DNA of 64,000 bases from Candidatus Villigracilis saccharophilus (GCA_016709305.1 JADJNA010000055.1:189818-253817); one strand, 5' to 3'. Numbered from the stretch's first letter, positions 36,641 to 46,517 are shown. Numbers and translations are program-made. Notes: generated by a model not told the origin, from the letters alone.

Positions 36641-37633
36641 AGGCTTTCCACCTTGACCACCAGGATCAGGTGCAGAACCATTTCCATTATCATACCCATC
36701 TCCTGCGCCATTACCAGTCCCACTGTCATTCACATTTCCTGCGCCGGTGCCATTTGCATTGTTGTCCCCATTGTTGTTCTGAGTGTTTCCATTATCTTGC
36801 GGCATAGGTGTACCAGCGGGCGGATTGTTATTTCCGTTCTGTTGACCAGTGCCATCTAGTGCAGGTGTGCAGGATGTTTGCGGTGTGACTGCACTACCAG
36901 TTGCCAACGGAGTCTGTGTGGTGCGGACTTGATTCTGATTCTGGTTACGGAATGCTTGCGGGTCAACAAGGTCAGCTTCGATCTGTCCCAATTGATTGTG
37001 CAGCATCTCGCGGGTTTGTTGCAGGATCGGCTCACACTCTGTGCAGGTTCCATCCTGAAGTTGGATCATCAATTGTTCCTGCGTTTGCAGGTGGGTGCGG
37101 ATTTGTTCCATTGCGACAACCATTGAAGCATCATCAAGATTTGAGGCTATATGCAGTGCCTGTTGGATGCGTTCCTGTGTTCGAATGGTTAATTCTGCTG
37201 GCGGTGTGATTCCTGCCAGGGTCAGTGCTGCCGTTTCTTCAGTACGTGTCTGGACTTGTTCCATCAGCATTTCAATTTTCAAACCAGGATCAGAGGCGAG
37301 CCAAACTTTTGCATCTTCGCTCATTAGTTTGAGCTGGTAGAGTGGTTGGTTGGGAAGATCATCCTGCGCGGCGGAAACGGTGGCGCTTCCCCCGAATAGC
37401 AGGCCAAGTACAACTAGGGCGGACATGATCAAATTCATAGCAAATTTCTCCTTTTGTTGAAAGATTGTCGTCCACCAGTTGTGACGCCGTCCTTCGCTTG
37501 CAGATACGGCCTGGGATATGAATCTGCTCCGGGCACGGGTAGCAGCTTGAGGGTCACGTGCGGAAGCGGATTTTATTTCATCCAGTAAAGCCGCAAGACG
37601 CGGGTCGAGTTTGTCATCTTGTTTCATGTTCAT
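36623..37633 (-). CDS. DUF5667-like membrane protein paired with an ECF sigma factor
   Basis: A 336-residue protein: a cytosolic N-terminus of about 65 residues, one transmembrane helix (NLIMSALVVLGLLFGGSATVSA), then an extracytoplasmic DUF5667-like helical region (LPNQPLYQLKLMSEDAKVWL) and a long Asn/Gly/Thr-rich low-complexity tail. It contains a C-x2-C pair (CTECEP). Its start overlaps the sigma-factor stop by ATGA. That layout suggests an anti-sigma-like or signal-receiving partner, although no classic zinc anti-sigma motif is seen. Confidence 0.65.
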   Translation of the reverse strand: MNMKQDDKLDPRLAALLDEIKSASARDPQAATRARSRFISQAVSASEGRRHNWWTTIFQQKEKFAMNLIMSALVVLGLLFGGSATVSAAQDDLPNQPLYQLKLMSEDAKVWLASDPGLKIEMLMEQVQTRTEETAALTLAGITPPAELTIRTQERIQQALHIASNLDDASMVVAMEQIRTHLQTQEQLMIQLQDGTCTECEPILQQTREMLHNQLGQIEADLVDPQAFRNQNQNQVRTTQTPLATGSAVTPQTSCTPALDGTGQQNGNNNPPAGTPMPQDNGNTQNNNGDNNANGTGAGNVNDSGTGNGAGDGYDNGNGSAPDPGGQGGKPLISGH

Positions 37634-38160
37634 GCCTCATCATCCAAAAGAAGTTTCTGCAAATGTGCCAGCGCGCGGTGCTGAAGGGATTTGACTGCGC
37701 CAACAGGTTTGTTCAATACGAGCGCGATCTCTTCGTTCTCCCAGCCTTCAAGGTATTTGAGAGCGATTACCTGTCCCTGATCTTCGATTAGCTCTAGCAA
37801 TGCGACGCGTACTTGATATTGACGGATACTCAGGCTGGCGTTTTCTTCGGTGTTTTCACCATCTGGTATGTCATCATCGAGGATGCTTTCAGGTTTTTGA
37901 TGGCGGTAATGATCCACGATGAAGTTGTGAGCGGTGCGAAAAAGATAAGCTTGCAGGTAATCACGCGGTCCTCTGCCTTTTTGTAATGCTTGCAGAAAAC
38001 GGCTGAATGTTTCAGCCACGCAATCTTCCGCGGTACAGTCATCGCCGAGCAATCGGAAGGCGTAGCGATACAGTCGCGGGCTGTATAGATCGTAAATTTC
38101 TGCCAGCGCACAGGGTTCAAGTTGTTTGGCCTGTATTAACAAATCTGGTTTCGGGATCAC
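37630..38160 (-). CDS. ECF-type RNA polymerase sigma factor
   Basis: A 176-residue sigma-70 family protein. Region 2 includes LAEIYDLYSPRLYRYAFRLLGD and DCVAETFSRFLQAL, with DYLQAYLFRTAHNFIVDHYR for promoter melting. Region 4 (VALLELIEDQGQVIALKYLEGWENEEIALVL, shortened here) ends with VGAVKSLQHRALAHL for -35 recognition. It is co-transcribed with the membrane protein downstream and follows the DUF2202 gene by 11 bases, so all three likely form one stress-responsive unit. Confidence 0.85.
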   Translation of the reverse strand: MIPKPDLLIQAKQLEPCALAEIYDLYSPRLYRYAFRLLGDDCTAEDCVAETFSRFLQALQKGRGPRDYLQAYLFRTAHNFIVDHYRHQKPESILDDDIPDGENTEENASLSIRQYQVRVALLELIEDQGQVIALKYLEGWENEEIALVLNKPVGAVKSLQHRALAHLQKLLLDDEA

Positions 38161-38171
38161 GGTGACTCATT

Positions 38172-39206
38172 TCATATGACGCTGAACATGACTAAAAGAT
38201 ACGGGTGGGATGCAAAACAGGAGCGAGCAAACCCGATAGACTGGCTGTAGCGCGAGTTACCGAGTTGAACATACAGGATCGTTCCATCGTCAAGTGTGAC
38301 GCTCATTCCAGAAAGATCGAAGCTGTTGACGATGCCATGCACTGTCGTTGCCCCACTGATATTTGCCTGCGGAATTCCTGTGCCGGCAGTATTGCTTTGT
38401 GCATTGGATCCTTGTGCGCCGTTGCCCTGTCCGTTCGAGCCTTGATTGCCCTGTCCATTTGAACTTCCATTGCCATTCGTGCTGGAAATAATGACCTGAT
38501 ATTGGTCGGCGGGCAAGTAATGCGGCTCATAGGTTTCACCGGTCTGCTGAGTTAGCACGCTGCTGAAAGCCTGCAAGTGATTGAAAGAGCCGTTCATCAG
38601 ATTGTTGTAAACCAGTTGAATGTCGGCGTTATCTGTTTGGGTAAAGCGGGTCTGCAGATCGAGGATGTCAATCTCTTCGATGGCTGCACCCACTTTCAAT
38701 GCGTCACCGATGGAGAGACTGCCCTGCGCGATCAGTTGGTTGTACAAAGCCTGAAGGTCAGGATTCGTAAATTGTCCAGGAGCAAGCGCAGGGTCGGCCA
38801 GTGCGTAGCGGTCAAGCAGGATTTTGATCTCATCCATGTGCATCTGTTCGCTGGAGGCAACGTTCGTGAAGGTTTGAATTCCCCAGGTTGTATAGAGCGC
38901 ATTGTATACATCACGGGCGAGTTTTTCTTCTTCGCGCATGAAGAGCAGGGCGGCGGCTTCATCAGCGCTTAGATCCGATGAGGGGATGTCAAGCACTGAG
39001 GTGCCTGTTCCATTACCAGTGTTGCCTGAATTTCCGCTGTTGCCATTTCCACCATTCCCGTTTCCGTTGGCGGAGACGGTTTGCGGTTGAGCAGCCAGGA
39101 TATTTGTGCCAGGTGCAGCAAACGCTGTGTAGACGCTTGCTCCAATGGCGATGACGATCACTGCGGCTAGAATTCCAGCCAGAAGGTTTTTTAGTGTTTT
39201 GAACAT
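38172..39206 (-). CDS. Exported DUF2202 (ferritin-like) protein
   Basis: About 344 residues from ATG 39206, which follows AAAAAGAGGACACC; an upstream in-frame extension to 39377 lacks homology. A signal helix (LLAGILAAVIVIAIGASVY) is followed by a Gly/Asn/Ser-rich linker and the DUF2202 domain. That domain has LLFMREEEKLARDVYNALY and SSEQMHMDEIKILLDRY, which contain the ExxH-type metal-ligand pattern of ferritin-like four-helix bundles, and FNHLQAFSSVL. A second low-complexity stretch and a short beta domain end the protein. The last 20 residues may be out of frame. Confidence 0.7.
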   Translation of the reverse strand: MFKTLKNLLAGILAAVIVIAIGASVYTAFAAPGTNILAAQPQTVSANGNGNGGNGNSGNSGNTGNGTGTSVLDIPSSDLSADEAAALLFMREEEKLARDVYNALYTTWGIQTFTNVASSEQMHMDEIKILLDRYALADPALAPGQFTNPDLQALYNQLIAQGSLSIGDALKVGAAIEEIDILDLQTRFTQTDNADIQLVYNNLMNGSFNHLQAFSSVLTQQTGETYEPHYLPADQYQVIISSTNGNGSSNGQGNQGSNGQGNGAQGSNAQSNTAGTGIPQANISGATTVHGIVNSFDLSGMSVTLDDGTILYVQLGNSRYSQSIGFARSCFASHPYLLVMFSVI

Positions 39207-39437
39207 GGTGTCCTCTTTTTGTTGCTTATTTTCAAATTTTAAGTTACGGTTTGTTCGTAACTCTGACCCCATGATAGAACTCAATTGTAAAGAATGAATA
39301 AATTTACAAACAAGGTTGTGCAAAATTTGATACGGCCTGTCCTTTATCAAATCTTCATAACTTCTTTTTGAAAGCACTAACTTAAATTGATAAAAATGGG
39401 GGAATTATTTTGCCAGGATCAATAATCAGGAGAAGCC
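39207..39437. promoter_or_regulatory. Divergent promoter region with inverted repeat
   Basis: This 231-base gap separates the divergent DUF2202 and cytochrome b genes. It contains the inverted repeat ATTTGATA-N12-TATCAAAT (39325-39352), which could bind a dimeric regulator. The arms resemble Fnr half-sites but the spacing is too wide for a canonical Fnr box. Confidence 0.35.
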
Positions 39438-40841
39438 ATGACCGAAGAAACACCCATCCCCGAAAAAGACTCCATGCTTGACCGTATGCGCGAGCGTCTT
39501 GTTCCCGATGTAATGCCAGTGGATGATCGCGGACGTATGCGCATGGTGGTGGATAGTCTCATCCTACATCTGCACCCCACCAAAGTCATCGCCTCCACCA
39601 TGAACTGGACATATAGCTGGGGACTGGGTGGGCTCTCCGCTTTGCTGATGGCTGTGCTTGGTATGACAGGTGTCGTCCTGCAAAACAATTACACGCCCGC
39701 CGCGCCGCAAGCCTACCTTGATATTCTGGAGATCAACTCCAACGTCTGGTTCGGCGAACTCGTCCGAAACCTGCACCACTGGAGCGCAAACCTGCTTATT
39801 ATTGTTACAGTGCTTCATCTTATTCGTGTATTTGTTACCGGCGCGTACCGTCCTCCGCGCGAACTCAACTGGCTGATCGGGGTCGCCATGCTATTGTTGG
39901 TGGTTGCCGCCAACTTCACAGGCTATCTTCTGCCCTGGGATCAACTCGCCTTCTGGGCCATCACTGTTGGTACGAGCATCATTAACTATGTGCCGTTAGT
40001 AGGAAACCAACTCGGTCAACTGATTCTCGGTGGTCCCGAAGTCGGCGCAAATACCCTGCTCAATTTTTATTCCATGCATATCTCGCTCATCCCGCTTTCC
40101 ATCTTTGGATTGATGTCGTTTCACTTTTGGCGTGTCCGCAAAGATGGCGGATTAACCTTGCCAAAAAAATTGGATAAATTGGATCCGCCAAAGATCGAGC
40201 GTGTGACAACGATCCCGCATCTTGTCCGCCGTGAATTGGTCTTTGCACTAGCGGCATTCGCTGTGCTCCTGGTTTTTGCCATGCTCGTGCCTGCCCCGCT
40301 TGAAGGCATTGCCAACCCCGACATTTCCCCCAACCCAGCCAAAGCGCCGTGGTACTTCATGGGCTTGCAGGAATTGTTACTGCACTTTCATCCGCTGGTC
40401 GGAGCGATCATCCTGCCGACTCTCGCGGTCATTGGCATTTTTCTCCTTCCTTTCTTTGACATCAATCTAAACAGTGTCGGCATTTATTTCCGCTCACACC
40501 GCGGACGTTCACTGACCGTCCTTGCAATAGGCATGGCTCTCATTCTCACGCCGATTTGGGTGTTGCTCGATGAGTTCGTTTTGAATTGGAGCGCCTGGCT
40601 TCCCACCTGGAATACGCTCCTCTCGAACGGCCTCATTCCATTGGCAGTCATCCTCTTCCCGCTCATTTTGCTGGATGAATGGACGGTCAAATTTTTTCAC
40701 GCAGATACTGAAGAGCGCGTCTTATTCATTGCCACCTTCCTGTTTACTGCCTTTATTGTATTGACCATTATCGGGATATTCTTCCGCGGCCCGGGCATGT
40801 CACTCTACTGGGCATGGAATATGCCAGCCGCCACGCACTGA
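39438..40841 (+). CDS. Cytochrome b of a bc-type quinol oxidase complex
   Basis: A 467-residue membrane protein combining the b6-like and subunit-IV-like parts. The four haem-ligand histidines lie in NLHHWSANLLIIVTVLHLI (about 111-129) and FYSMHISLIPLSIFGLMSFHFW. The quinol-site region has a PWYFMGLQELLLHF block (PEWY-type loop altered to APWYF). It oxidises quinol and passes electrons to the Rieske protein encoded 28 bases downstream and then to the tri-haem cytochrome. A possible regulatory inverted repeat lies upstream. Confidence 0.9.
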   Translation: MTEETPIPEKDSMLDRMRERLVPDVMPVDDRGRMRMVVDSLILHLHPTKVIASTMNWTYSWGLGGLSALLMAVLGMTGVVLQNNYTPAAPQAYLDILEINSNVWFGELVRNLHHWSANLLIIVTVLHLIRVFVTGAYRPPRELNWLIGVAMLLLVVAANFTGYLLPWDQLAFWAITVGTSIINYVPLVGNQLGQLILGGPEVGANTLLNFYSMHISLIPLSIFGLMSFHFWRVRKDGGLTLPKKLDKLDPPKIERVTTIPHLVRRELVFALAAFAVLLVFAMLVPAPLEGIANPDISPNPAKAPWYFMGLQELLLHFHPLVGAIILPTLAVIGIFLLPFFDINLNSVGIYFRSHRGRSLTVLAIGMALILTPIWVLLDEFVLNWSAWLPTWNTLLSNGLIPLAVILFPLILLDEWTVKFFHADTEERVLFIATFLFTAFIVLTIIGIFFRGPGMSLYWAWNMPAATH

Positions 40842-40869
40842 TCAGTGTGTACTGAATATTGGAGTTCTT

Positions 40870-41355
40870 ATGTCTGATACCCCTCTCGTACCCTCCCGCC
40901 GTGACTTTCTCAAAATCGCCTGGGCCTTTTTTGGCGGACTTGTTTTACTTGAAACCGCAGGCGTTTTCATTGCCTATCTGCAACCACGCCTGACCGAAGG
41001 TGAATTCGGTTCGATCATCAACGTGGGCCTGGTGGATGATTTTCCGCCCAACTCGGTCACTCACATTTCCAATGGCCGTTTCTACGTGGTGCGTCTCGGT
41101 GATGGTGGCTTTATGGCTGTCTATCATCGTTGCACACATCTTGGCTGTACCGTCCCCTGGGATTCAACTGCGCAGAAATTTATCTGTCCCTGCCACAACT
41201 CACAGTTCGACCAGCAGGGCACAGTTGAGAATCCGCCAGCCCCGCGTCCGCTGGATCTGTTCTCTGTCACTATTGAAGAAGGTCAGATCAAAGTAGATAC
41301 AGGCAACCTGCTTCAACGTCAATCCTTTGAAGCCGCACAGGTCGTTTATCCGTAG
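40870..41355 (+). CDS. Rieske iron-sulfur protein
   Basis: A 161-residue protein with a twin-arginine-type signal/anchor (SRRDFLKIAWAFFGGLVLLETAG) and a Rieske domain with cluster-binding CTHLGC and CPCHNSQFD, including the disulfide cysteines typical of bc/b6f Rieske proteins. It shuttles electrons from quinol to cytochrome c. It sits between the cytochrome b and c genes of the same operon. Confidence 0.92.
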   Translation: MSDTPLVPSRRDFLKIAWAFFGGLVLLETAGVFIAYLQPRLTEGEFGSIINVGLVDDFPPNSVTHISNGRFYVVRLGDGGFMAVYHRCTHLGCTVPWDSTAQKFICPCHNSQFDQQGTVENPPAPRPLDLFSVTIEEGQIKVDTGNLLQRQSFEAAQVVYP

Positions 41356-41495
41356 CCATGTCATTGTCAGGGCGTGCTTGTTCTATGCCCGAAGCAATCC
41401 CCGCTATACGAGGAGGTTGCTCACCGCACTGGCGTACGGCGCAAGTGTCGTTGGTAAGAACACCCTCCCCGCAACGACATTAGACAAGGAATCCT

Positions 41496-42815
41496 ATGAA
41501 CATCCCTCAAAACCGCACCCGTCTCTTTGAAATTCTGGTTGGCCTGCTGGCAACTCAATTTATCTTCCTTGGTCTTGGCTATTACATGCTCAATGAGCCC
41601 ATACGTATCAATGAGTCGCAAACCAAGATCCAACAAATCCAACTTGATGACGCGATGACACTTTACGCCCAAAACTGCTCAGTCTGTCATGGACTGGCAG
41701 GCGAAGGCATTAGCTCAATTCCCCCATTGAACAATCCCGTCCTGCAAACGATGGCTTATGAAGATCTCGCGAAAACCATCGCGCGCGGACGCTTCAACAC
41801 TGCCATGCCAGCCTGGAGCAAGGAAGATGGCGGGCCTCTCAGCGATTATCAAATTTCAGAATTGGTTGGATTAGTTCAATCAGGCGATTGGAACGCGACC
41901 CAGGCCCGAGTCGTCAACTTGGGTCTGGCTCCGCTTGTCCCGTTCACCACCGAACCTGACCCTGCTCTGTTCGCCGAGGTAGCGAATCTGCCCGACGGCG
42001 CCACTCTGCAAACCGCCATCACCATCTTCGCAACCAACTGCGTAGCCTGTCATGGCGCTGACGGACTTGGCTCAGGCATTGCGCCCGCCTTGAATGATCC
42101 GCTTGTGCGCGAAAAAACTCCTGACGAATTAACGCGCACTGTTACTTTTGGAAACCCTGGAACCCTCATGGCGGGCTGGAGCAATGCCCTGACCACGGAG
42201 GAAATCGCCGCCATGGTGACGCTCGTCCAACGTTGGGACGAAGTGCCAGCAGGAATTCTGCCTGCGCCGAATGTCCCCATCCCAACCACGGAAGAAAGCA
42301 TTGCTCTCGGTGGCAGTCTGTTTACCGCAAATTGCTCGCGTTGTCATGGCCCCGAAGGACAGGGCACACCGCGCGCGCCTGCGTTGAATGTTAAATCATT
42401 CCTGACGAATACAAGTGATCTTGCCATTCAGCAGATCGTCACGAATGGTGTCCCTGGGACTGCCATGCCTGTTTGGGGTGACCGCATGCTGAATCTGATA
42501 TTCAAGCCATCGTCGGTTTCATTCGTCAGTGGGGAAACGACTGCGCCCGAAGTAGCTGTACCAGCCAAGGGCGGCGGAGGCGGCCCGCCCTGGATGAGAA
42601 ATAACACCTCTACCACCACGACGGGACAGGGTCAAACCCAATCCACTGGAACTGGCCAAGGTCAGGCAGGCACAGGGTCAACAAACAACCACAGCCTGGT
42701 GGCAAGTCTTCGACTGGCAGATCCTCCTGCTCATATTCGGCGCGTTGTCCATTTCGTTCACGCTGATCTTCATGGGGTTTGGAATCTCTGCGCCGCACAC
42801 GAAAAGAGATCCACT
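41496..42815 (+). CDS. Tri-haem membrane cytochrome c
   Basis: An N-terminal anchor helix (LFEILVGLLATQFIFLGLGYY) precedes three cytochrome c domains with CSVCH, CVACH and CSRCH. Near 42488-42532 two compensating frame changes hide the last helix (ESDIQAIVGFIRQW in another frame). After a Gly/Gln/Thr-rich linker, a C-terminal membrane helix reads in another frame (WQILLLIFGALSISFTLIF). It probably receives electrons from the Rieske protein. The end of the gene is lost in corrupted sequence starting at about 42815. Confidence 0.85.
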
Positions 42816-43060
42816 TGGGGGGGGGGAAATAAAAAACAGGTTGCGTGTAGCTGTTGATCGCCCTAAGAGCGGGGGGTCCCGCGGGGGGGGGGGGTGGGGG
42901 GCGGGGGGCGATCCCCCCGGGAGCAACAACCCCCGCCGGCGGGCCCCGGGGGGGGGGGGGGCCCCGCCCCACAGGAAGGGAGAAAAAAAACCCCGGGCCA
43001 AAGTGGGGGGGGTCAAAAAATGTGGGGAACACCCAACCCCCGGGCTTTAAAATCCGCTAA
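42815..43060. other. Poly-G/C low-complexity block, probable assembly artefact
   Basis: Long runs of G, C and A of 8-14 bases with almost no normal sequence lie between the cytochrome c gene and the exporter operon. Long open frames on both strands here (rich in Gly/Pro/Arg) are products of the composition. It resembles the low-quality end of a short read inserted into a contig. The cytochrome c 3' end, and possibly more, is missing. Confidence 0.7.
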
Positions 43061-43080
43061 TCTTTCAATTAATCCATTTT

Positions 43081-43112
43081 AGAACTCCGAGCCTGTACAG
43101 GCTCGGAGTTCT
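43081..43112 (+). terminator. Perfect 32-bp palindromic terminator
   Basis: Arms AGAACTCCGAGCCTGT and its exact reverse complement are followed by TTCTTTA. It is placed to end the cytochrome bc operon and could work in both directions. Confidence 0.7.
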
Positions 43113-43202
43113 TTCTTTACACGTTCTTCACAGTAGCGTGAAGACATCTTTATACCTGACGATTAAATTTGACTCAACAATAAATATTTCAGGAGCCATT
43201 CA

Positions 43203-44474
43203 TGCAGAAAACCTCTTTACAAAAATTATCTCGCAAAACAATCTTCATCACGCTTTTTACGACGCTGGCTATTATTGCCGCTGTTGTATTTTTTTTCGCG
43301 TCCCACCTCGAGTGACGCTGCTGAGGCGCCCACTTTGCAGACAGCCAAGGTCCGCAAGGGTGATCTGGTGGTGACTGCCAGCGGAGCAGGTACAGTTGTC
43401 CCTTCGGCAGAAATTGACTTGGGTTTTCGCTCATCAGGCGTATTGACCGAGTTAAATGTAGCACTCGGTGACTCGGTGAAAACATCGCAGGTGCTGGCCC
43501 GTCTGGAAGAGAATATTCAAGCCGAGGCAGATTTTCAAGCGCTGTTTACCCCGCAGGGAATTGCCCAGGCAGAACTCGCGTTGGTGAATGCGCAGGATGC
43601 ACTGGTCCTGGCTGAAAACCATGTCATGTATGTGATCGGTCTGGATGCATGGTACTGGGAAGAGGAATTGGCAAGGCCCGACGCGACACAAGCTGACAAA
43701 GATCTGGCGCAGACTCGAATTGATTATTTTATGAGTCTGATCTACATCGACGCATCAGATCTGGAGCCTGCCCGGGTTGAACTCGAGTCTGCCCGCGTTG
43801 GTCTGCTGGATGCGCAAGCCGCGCTCGATATTGTAAGAGCGGGACCTACGGCATTCAACGCTCCGATCGCAGCCCTGGGGACTCAAATGGCAAAGCTTGA
43901 AAAAGCCCGTCTGGCTGTGGAAGGGACCCGGTTGATCGCCCCCTTTGACGGCAAGCTGACTTCTCTCGATGTTGTTGAAGGGCAATCCGTTGGCACTTCC
44001 CCGATCATGACCATCGCTACAACCGAAAAATTATTGGTTCGTTTTTATCTCGATGAAACCGATCTGGACAAAGTGGTGGTCGGAAACCGCGTCACGTTCA
44101 TGTTTGACGCGTACCAAAACCAACCAGTGGACGGTGAAGTGGTCATCGTCGAGCCGACCCTGCAAGTAGTGGATGGCACGCCCGTGATCGTTGTCTGGGC
44201 ATCCCTGCCAGCTGAAACAGATTTCAACCTCATGTCAGGCATGACCGTGGATGCGGAAGTCATAGCGGGCGAATCACTCCAGACTCTCATCGTCCCCGTT
44301 CAAGCATTACGTGAATTAGCTCCAGACTCATATGCCGTCTTCATCGTTGATGGAAATGGACAATTGGTCATGACCCCGGTCACGGTTGGCTTGCGTGATT
44401 TCGCCAACGCTGAAATTTTGAGCGGCGTAAAAGTTGGCGACGTGGTCAGCACGGGTACGGTGGAAACGAAGTAA
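43203..44474 (+). CDS. MacA/HlyD-type periplasmic adaptor, one homopolymer frameshift
   Basis: It starts at ATG 43203 after TCAGGAGCC with an N-terminal helix (ITLFTTLAIIAAVVFF). The frame changes at a run of eight T (about 43290-43297) and then continues intact: lipoyl half KVRKGDLVVTASGAGTV, coiled-coil region with repeated Ala/Leu/Glu pattern, second lipoyl half APFDGKLTSLDVVEGQSVG and beta-barrel. It is the membrane-fusion-type adaptor for the MacB-like ATPase and permease that follow. The single indel is almost certainly a sequencing error. Confidence 0.85.
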   Translation, partial: CRKPLYKNYLAKQSSSRFLRRWLLLPLLYFFSRPTSSDAAEAPTLQTAKVRKGDLVVTASGAGTVVPSAEIDLGFRSSGVLTELNVALGDSVKTSQVLARLEENIQAEADFQALFTPQGIAQAELALVNAQDALVLAENHVMYVIGLDAWYWEEELARPDATQADKDLAQTRIDYFMSLIYIDASDLEPARVELESARVGLLDAQAALDIVRAGPTAFNAPIAALGTQMAKLEKARLAVEGTRLIAPFDGKLTSLDVVEGQSVGTSPIMTIATTEKLLVRFYLDETDLDKVVVGNRVTFMFDAYQNQPVDGEVVIVEPTLQVVDGTPVIVVWASLPAETDFNLMSGMTVDAEVIAGESLQTLIVPVQALRELAPDSYAVFIVDGNGQLVMTPVTVGLRDFANAEILSGVKVGDVVSTGTVETK

Positions 44475-44533
44475 ATTCCCCTTCCCATAGCCCTCTCCCT
44501 GCGGGTTGGGGATGAAGGCAAAAGGATATATTG

Positions 44534-45256
44534 ATGAACAATACTCTAATTGAAATTACAGGTATGACAAAAATATACGGCGTGGATGAAGCCGCTGTGT
44601 CCGCGCTGGCGGGTGTGAACGTGGATGTCTCACGCGGTGAGTTTGTCGCCATCATGGGACATTCGGGTTCGGGCAAATCCACATTGATGAATATTCTTGG
44701 CTGCCTTGATCGCCCAACGGCGGGTCAATATATTCTCGATGGACGCGATGTTGGACGGATGGGTAAGGATGAACTGGCGGAGATACGTAATGAAAAACTT
44801 GGATTTATCTTTCAGTCCTTCAATTTACTGCCACGCTTGAGCGCGCTATCCAACGTGATGCTTCCCATGCTTTACAACAGCGAAGATATCAGCGACACAG
44901 ATGCAGAAGCCCGCGCGATCGCCTCACTCGAAGCAGTTGGCTTGGGCGGACGCCTGCATCATCGTCCCAATCAACTTTCTGGCGGACAGCAGCAGCGTGT
45001 TGCGATAGCGCGTGCATTGGTCAATAGACCGCCGCTGATCCTGGCCGATGAACCTACCGGCAATCTCGATTCCAAATCGAGTGTGGAAATTATGGACATC
45101 CTGCATGACTTGCACAAGAACGGAGCGACGATCGTCATGGTTACACACGAGCCGGATATTGCCGAACATGCTGAGCGTGTGATCTGCGTAAAGGATGGCC
45201 TCATTCTTTCAGACGGGCGCAGCGGTTCCAATCCCTGCCTTGCGAAGCGGATGTAA
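44534..45256 (+). CDS. MacB/LolD-type ABC ATPase
   Basis: A 240-residue ATPase with Walker A GHSGSGKS, QSFNLLPRLSALSNVMLPM, signature LSGGQQQRVAIARALVN, Walker B LILADEPTGNLDSKS and switch VTHEP, all typical of the MacB/LolD group. ATG 44534 follows AAAGGATAT; the in-frame TTG three bases earlier is less likely. It energises the permease encoded 12 bases downstream. Unlike the ATPase at 10126-11265 it has no extra C-terminal domain. Confidence 0.92.
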   Translation: MNNTLIEITGMTKIYGVDEAAVSALAGVNVDVSRGEFVAIMGHSGSGKSTLMNILGCLDRPTAGQYILDGRDVGRMGKDELAEIRNEKLGFIFQSFNLLPRLSALSNVMLPMLYNSEDISDTDAEARAIASLEAVGLGGRLHHRPNQLSGGQQQRVAIARALVNRPPLILADEPTGNLDSKSSVEIMDILHDLHKNGATIVMVTHEPDIAEHAERVICVKDGLILSDGRSGSNPCLAKRM

Positions 45257-45268
45257 AAAAGGATCATC

Positions 45269-46480
45269 ATGAAACTAAGAAAAATTTTCCGAACAGCCTG
45301 GGAAGGCTTAATGCTCAACAAAGTCCGCTCGTTTCTGACGACGCTCGGCGTCATCATCGGCGTGGCATCAGTCATCGTTATGCTGGCTGTCAGCGCAGGA
45401 GCCGAGGCTTCAATTGCCGAACAGATCAATGCACTCGGCGCAAACTTGATCATCGTCTCCCCCATGCGCGGCATACCTGGCGCTGGACGCACCTTGCTAA
45501 TTGACGATGCCTACGCAATTGCCGAGCAGGTAGTTGGGATTACAGGTATCTCCGCTGAACAATCCCCGGCTGCTCAGAACGTGCGCGCGGGCGGAGTGAC
45601 TCTCGAATCCATCCCTGTCATCGGCACCACAGCAGATTTCCCGTCAGTGCGTGATTATGCAGTTGCCGAAGGACGCTATTTCACAATTGACGAAGATGAC
45701 CGCAAGGCAAAAGTTGTCATTCTCGGCTCAGGCATTGCCACCGACCTGTTTGGAACCGAAAGCGCAATCGGCCAAACCATCACAGTTGACTCAACCAAGT
45801 TAACGGTCATTGGCATCATGGAGACCAAAGGTCTCGTTGCAGACGTTGATTACGATGGGCGTGTTTATTTGCCGATCAACCTTGTATTCCAAAAATTCAT
45901 GACCGCCTCCCCAATGGGCACAGACGCCGTTCGCACGATCTATCTCAAATCAGAAAGTCAGGAACAGATCGACAGCATCATCGCGCAGACTACCGCCATC
46001 CTCGCCGATCGTCATGATGTTGATCCTGCCAAGCCCGACTTCACCGTGCAGACCCAGCAGGACATTATCGCCACACAGGAAGCCACCACCGCCGCATTTC
46101 GTGATCTGTTGGCATGGGTTGCGGGCATTTCCCTGCTCGTCGGCGGCATCGGTATTATGAACATCATGCTGGTCAGCGTTACCGAACGCACCCGCGAGAT
46201 CGGTCTGCGCCAGGCGCTCGGCGCGCGCGCATCCACCGTCTTGATGCAATTCCTGATCGAAGCCATCATCCTCAGCCTCGCAGGCGGATTGGTTGGCGTC
46301 ATCCTCGGCGTCGGCGGCTCGTATCTTTTCGGCACCTTCGGCACCATGCGCACCGAGATCGTCCCCATGTCCATTCCGCTCGCATTCGGCGCAGCAACCA
46401 TCGTCGGTATTTTCTTCGGCTACTATCCCGCCACACAAGCCGCGAAGCTCGACCCTATTGAAGCCTTGCGACGTGAATAA
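45269..46480 (+). CDS. MacB-type ABC permease
   Basis: A 403-residue permease with one N-terminal helix (FLTTLGVIIGVASVIVMLAV), a MacB-type periplasmic domain and three C-terminal helices with VSVTERTREIGLRQALGAR as the coupling segment. Length and topology match the MacB transmembrane subunit. It forms an exporter with the adjacent ATPase and adaptor, and the substrate is unknown. Its leader AAAAAGGATCATCATGAA is repeated before the second lipoprotein gene. Confidence 0.92.
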   Translation: MKLRKIFRTAWEGLMLNKVRSFLTTLGVIIGVASVIVMLAVSAGAEASIAEQINALGANLIIVSPMRGIPGAGRTLLIDDAYAIAEQVVGITGISAEQSPAAQNVRAGGVTLESIPVIGTTADFPSVRDYAVAEGRYFTIDEDDRKAKVVILGSGIATDLFGTESAIGQTITVDSTKLTVIGIMETKGLVADVDYDGRVYLPINLVFQKFMTASPMGTDAVRTIYLKSESQEQIDSIIAQTTAILADRHDVDPAKPDFTVQTQQDIIATQEATTAAFRDLLAWVAGISLLVGGIGIMNIMLVSVTERTREIGLRQALGARASTVLMQFLIEAIILSLAGGLVGVILGVGGSYLFGTFGTMRTEIVPMSIPLAFGAATIVGIFFGYYPATQAAKLDPIEALRRE

Positions 46481-46517
46481 TTTATCTATAAAAATTTCAA
46501 CAAAAAAGGATTCAACT

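Noticed and set aside
42610..43082. Several 60-140 codon frames rich in Gly, Pro and Arg on both strands
   Set aside because: They arise from homopolymer runs in the suspected artefact and show no domain.
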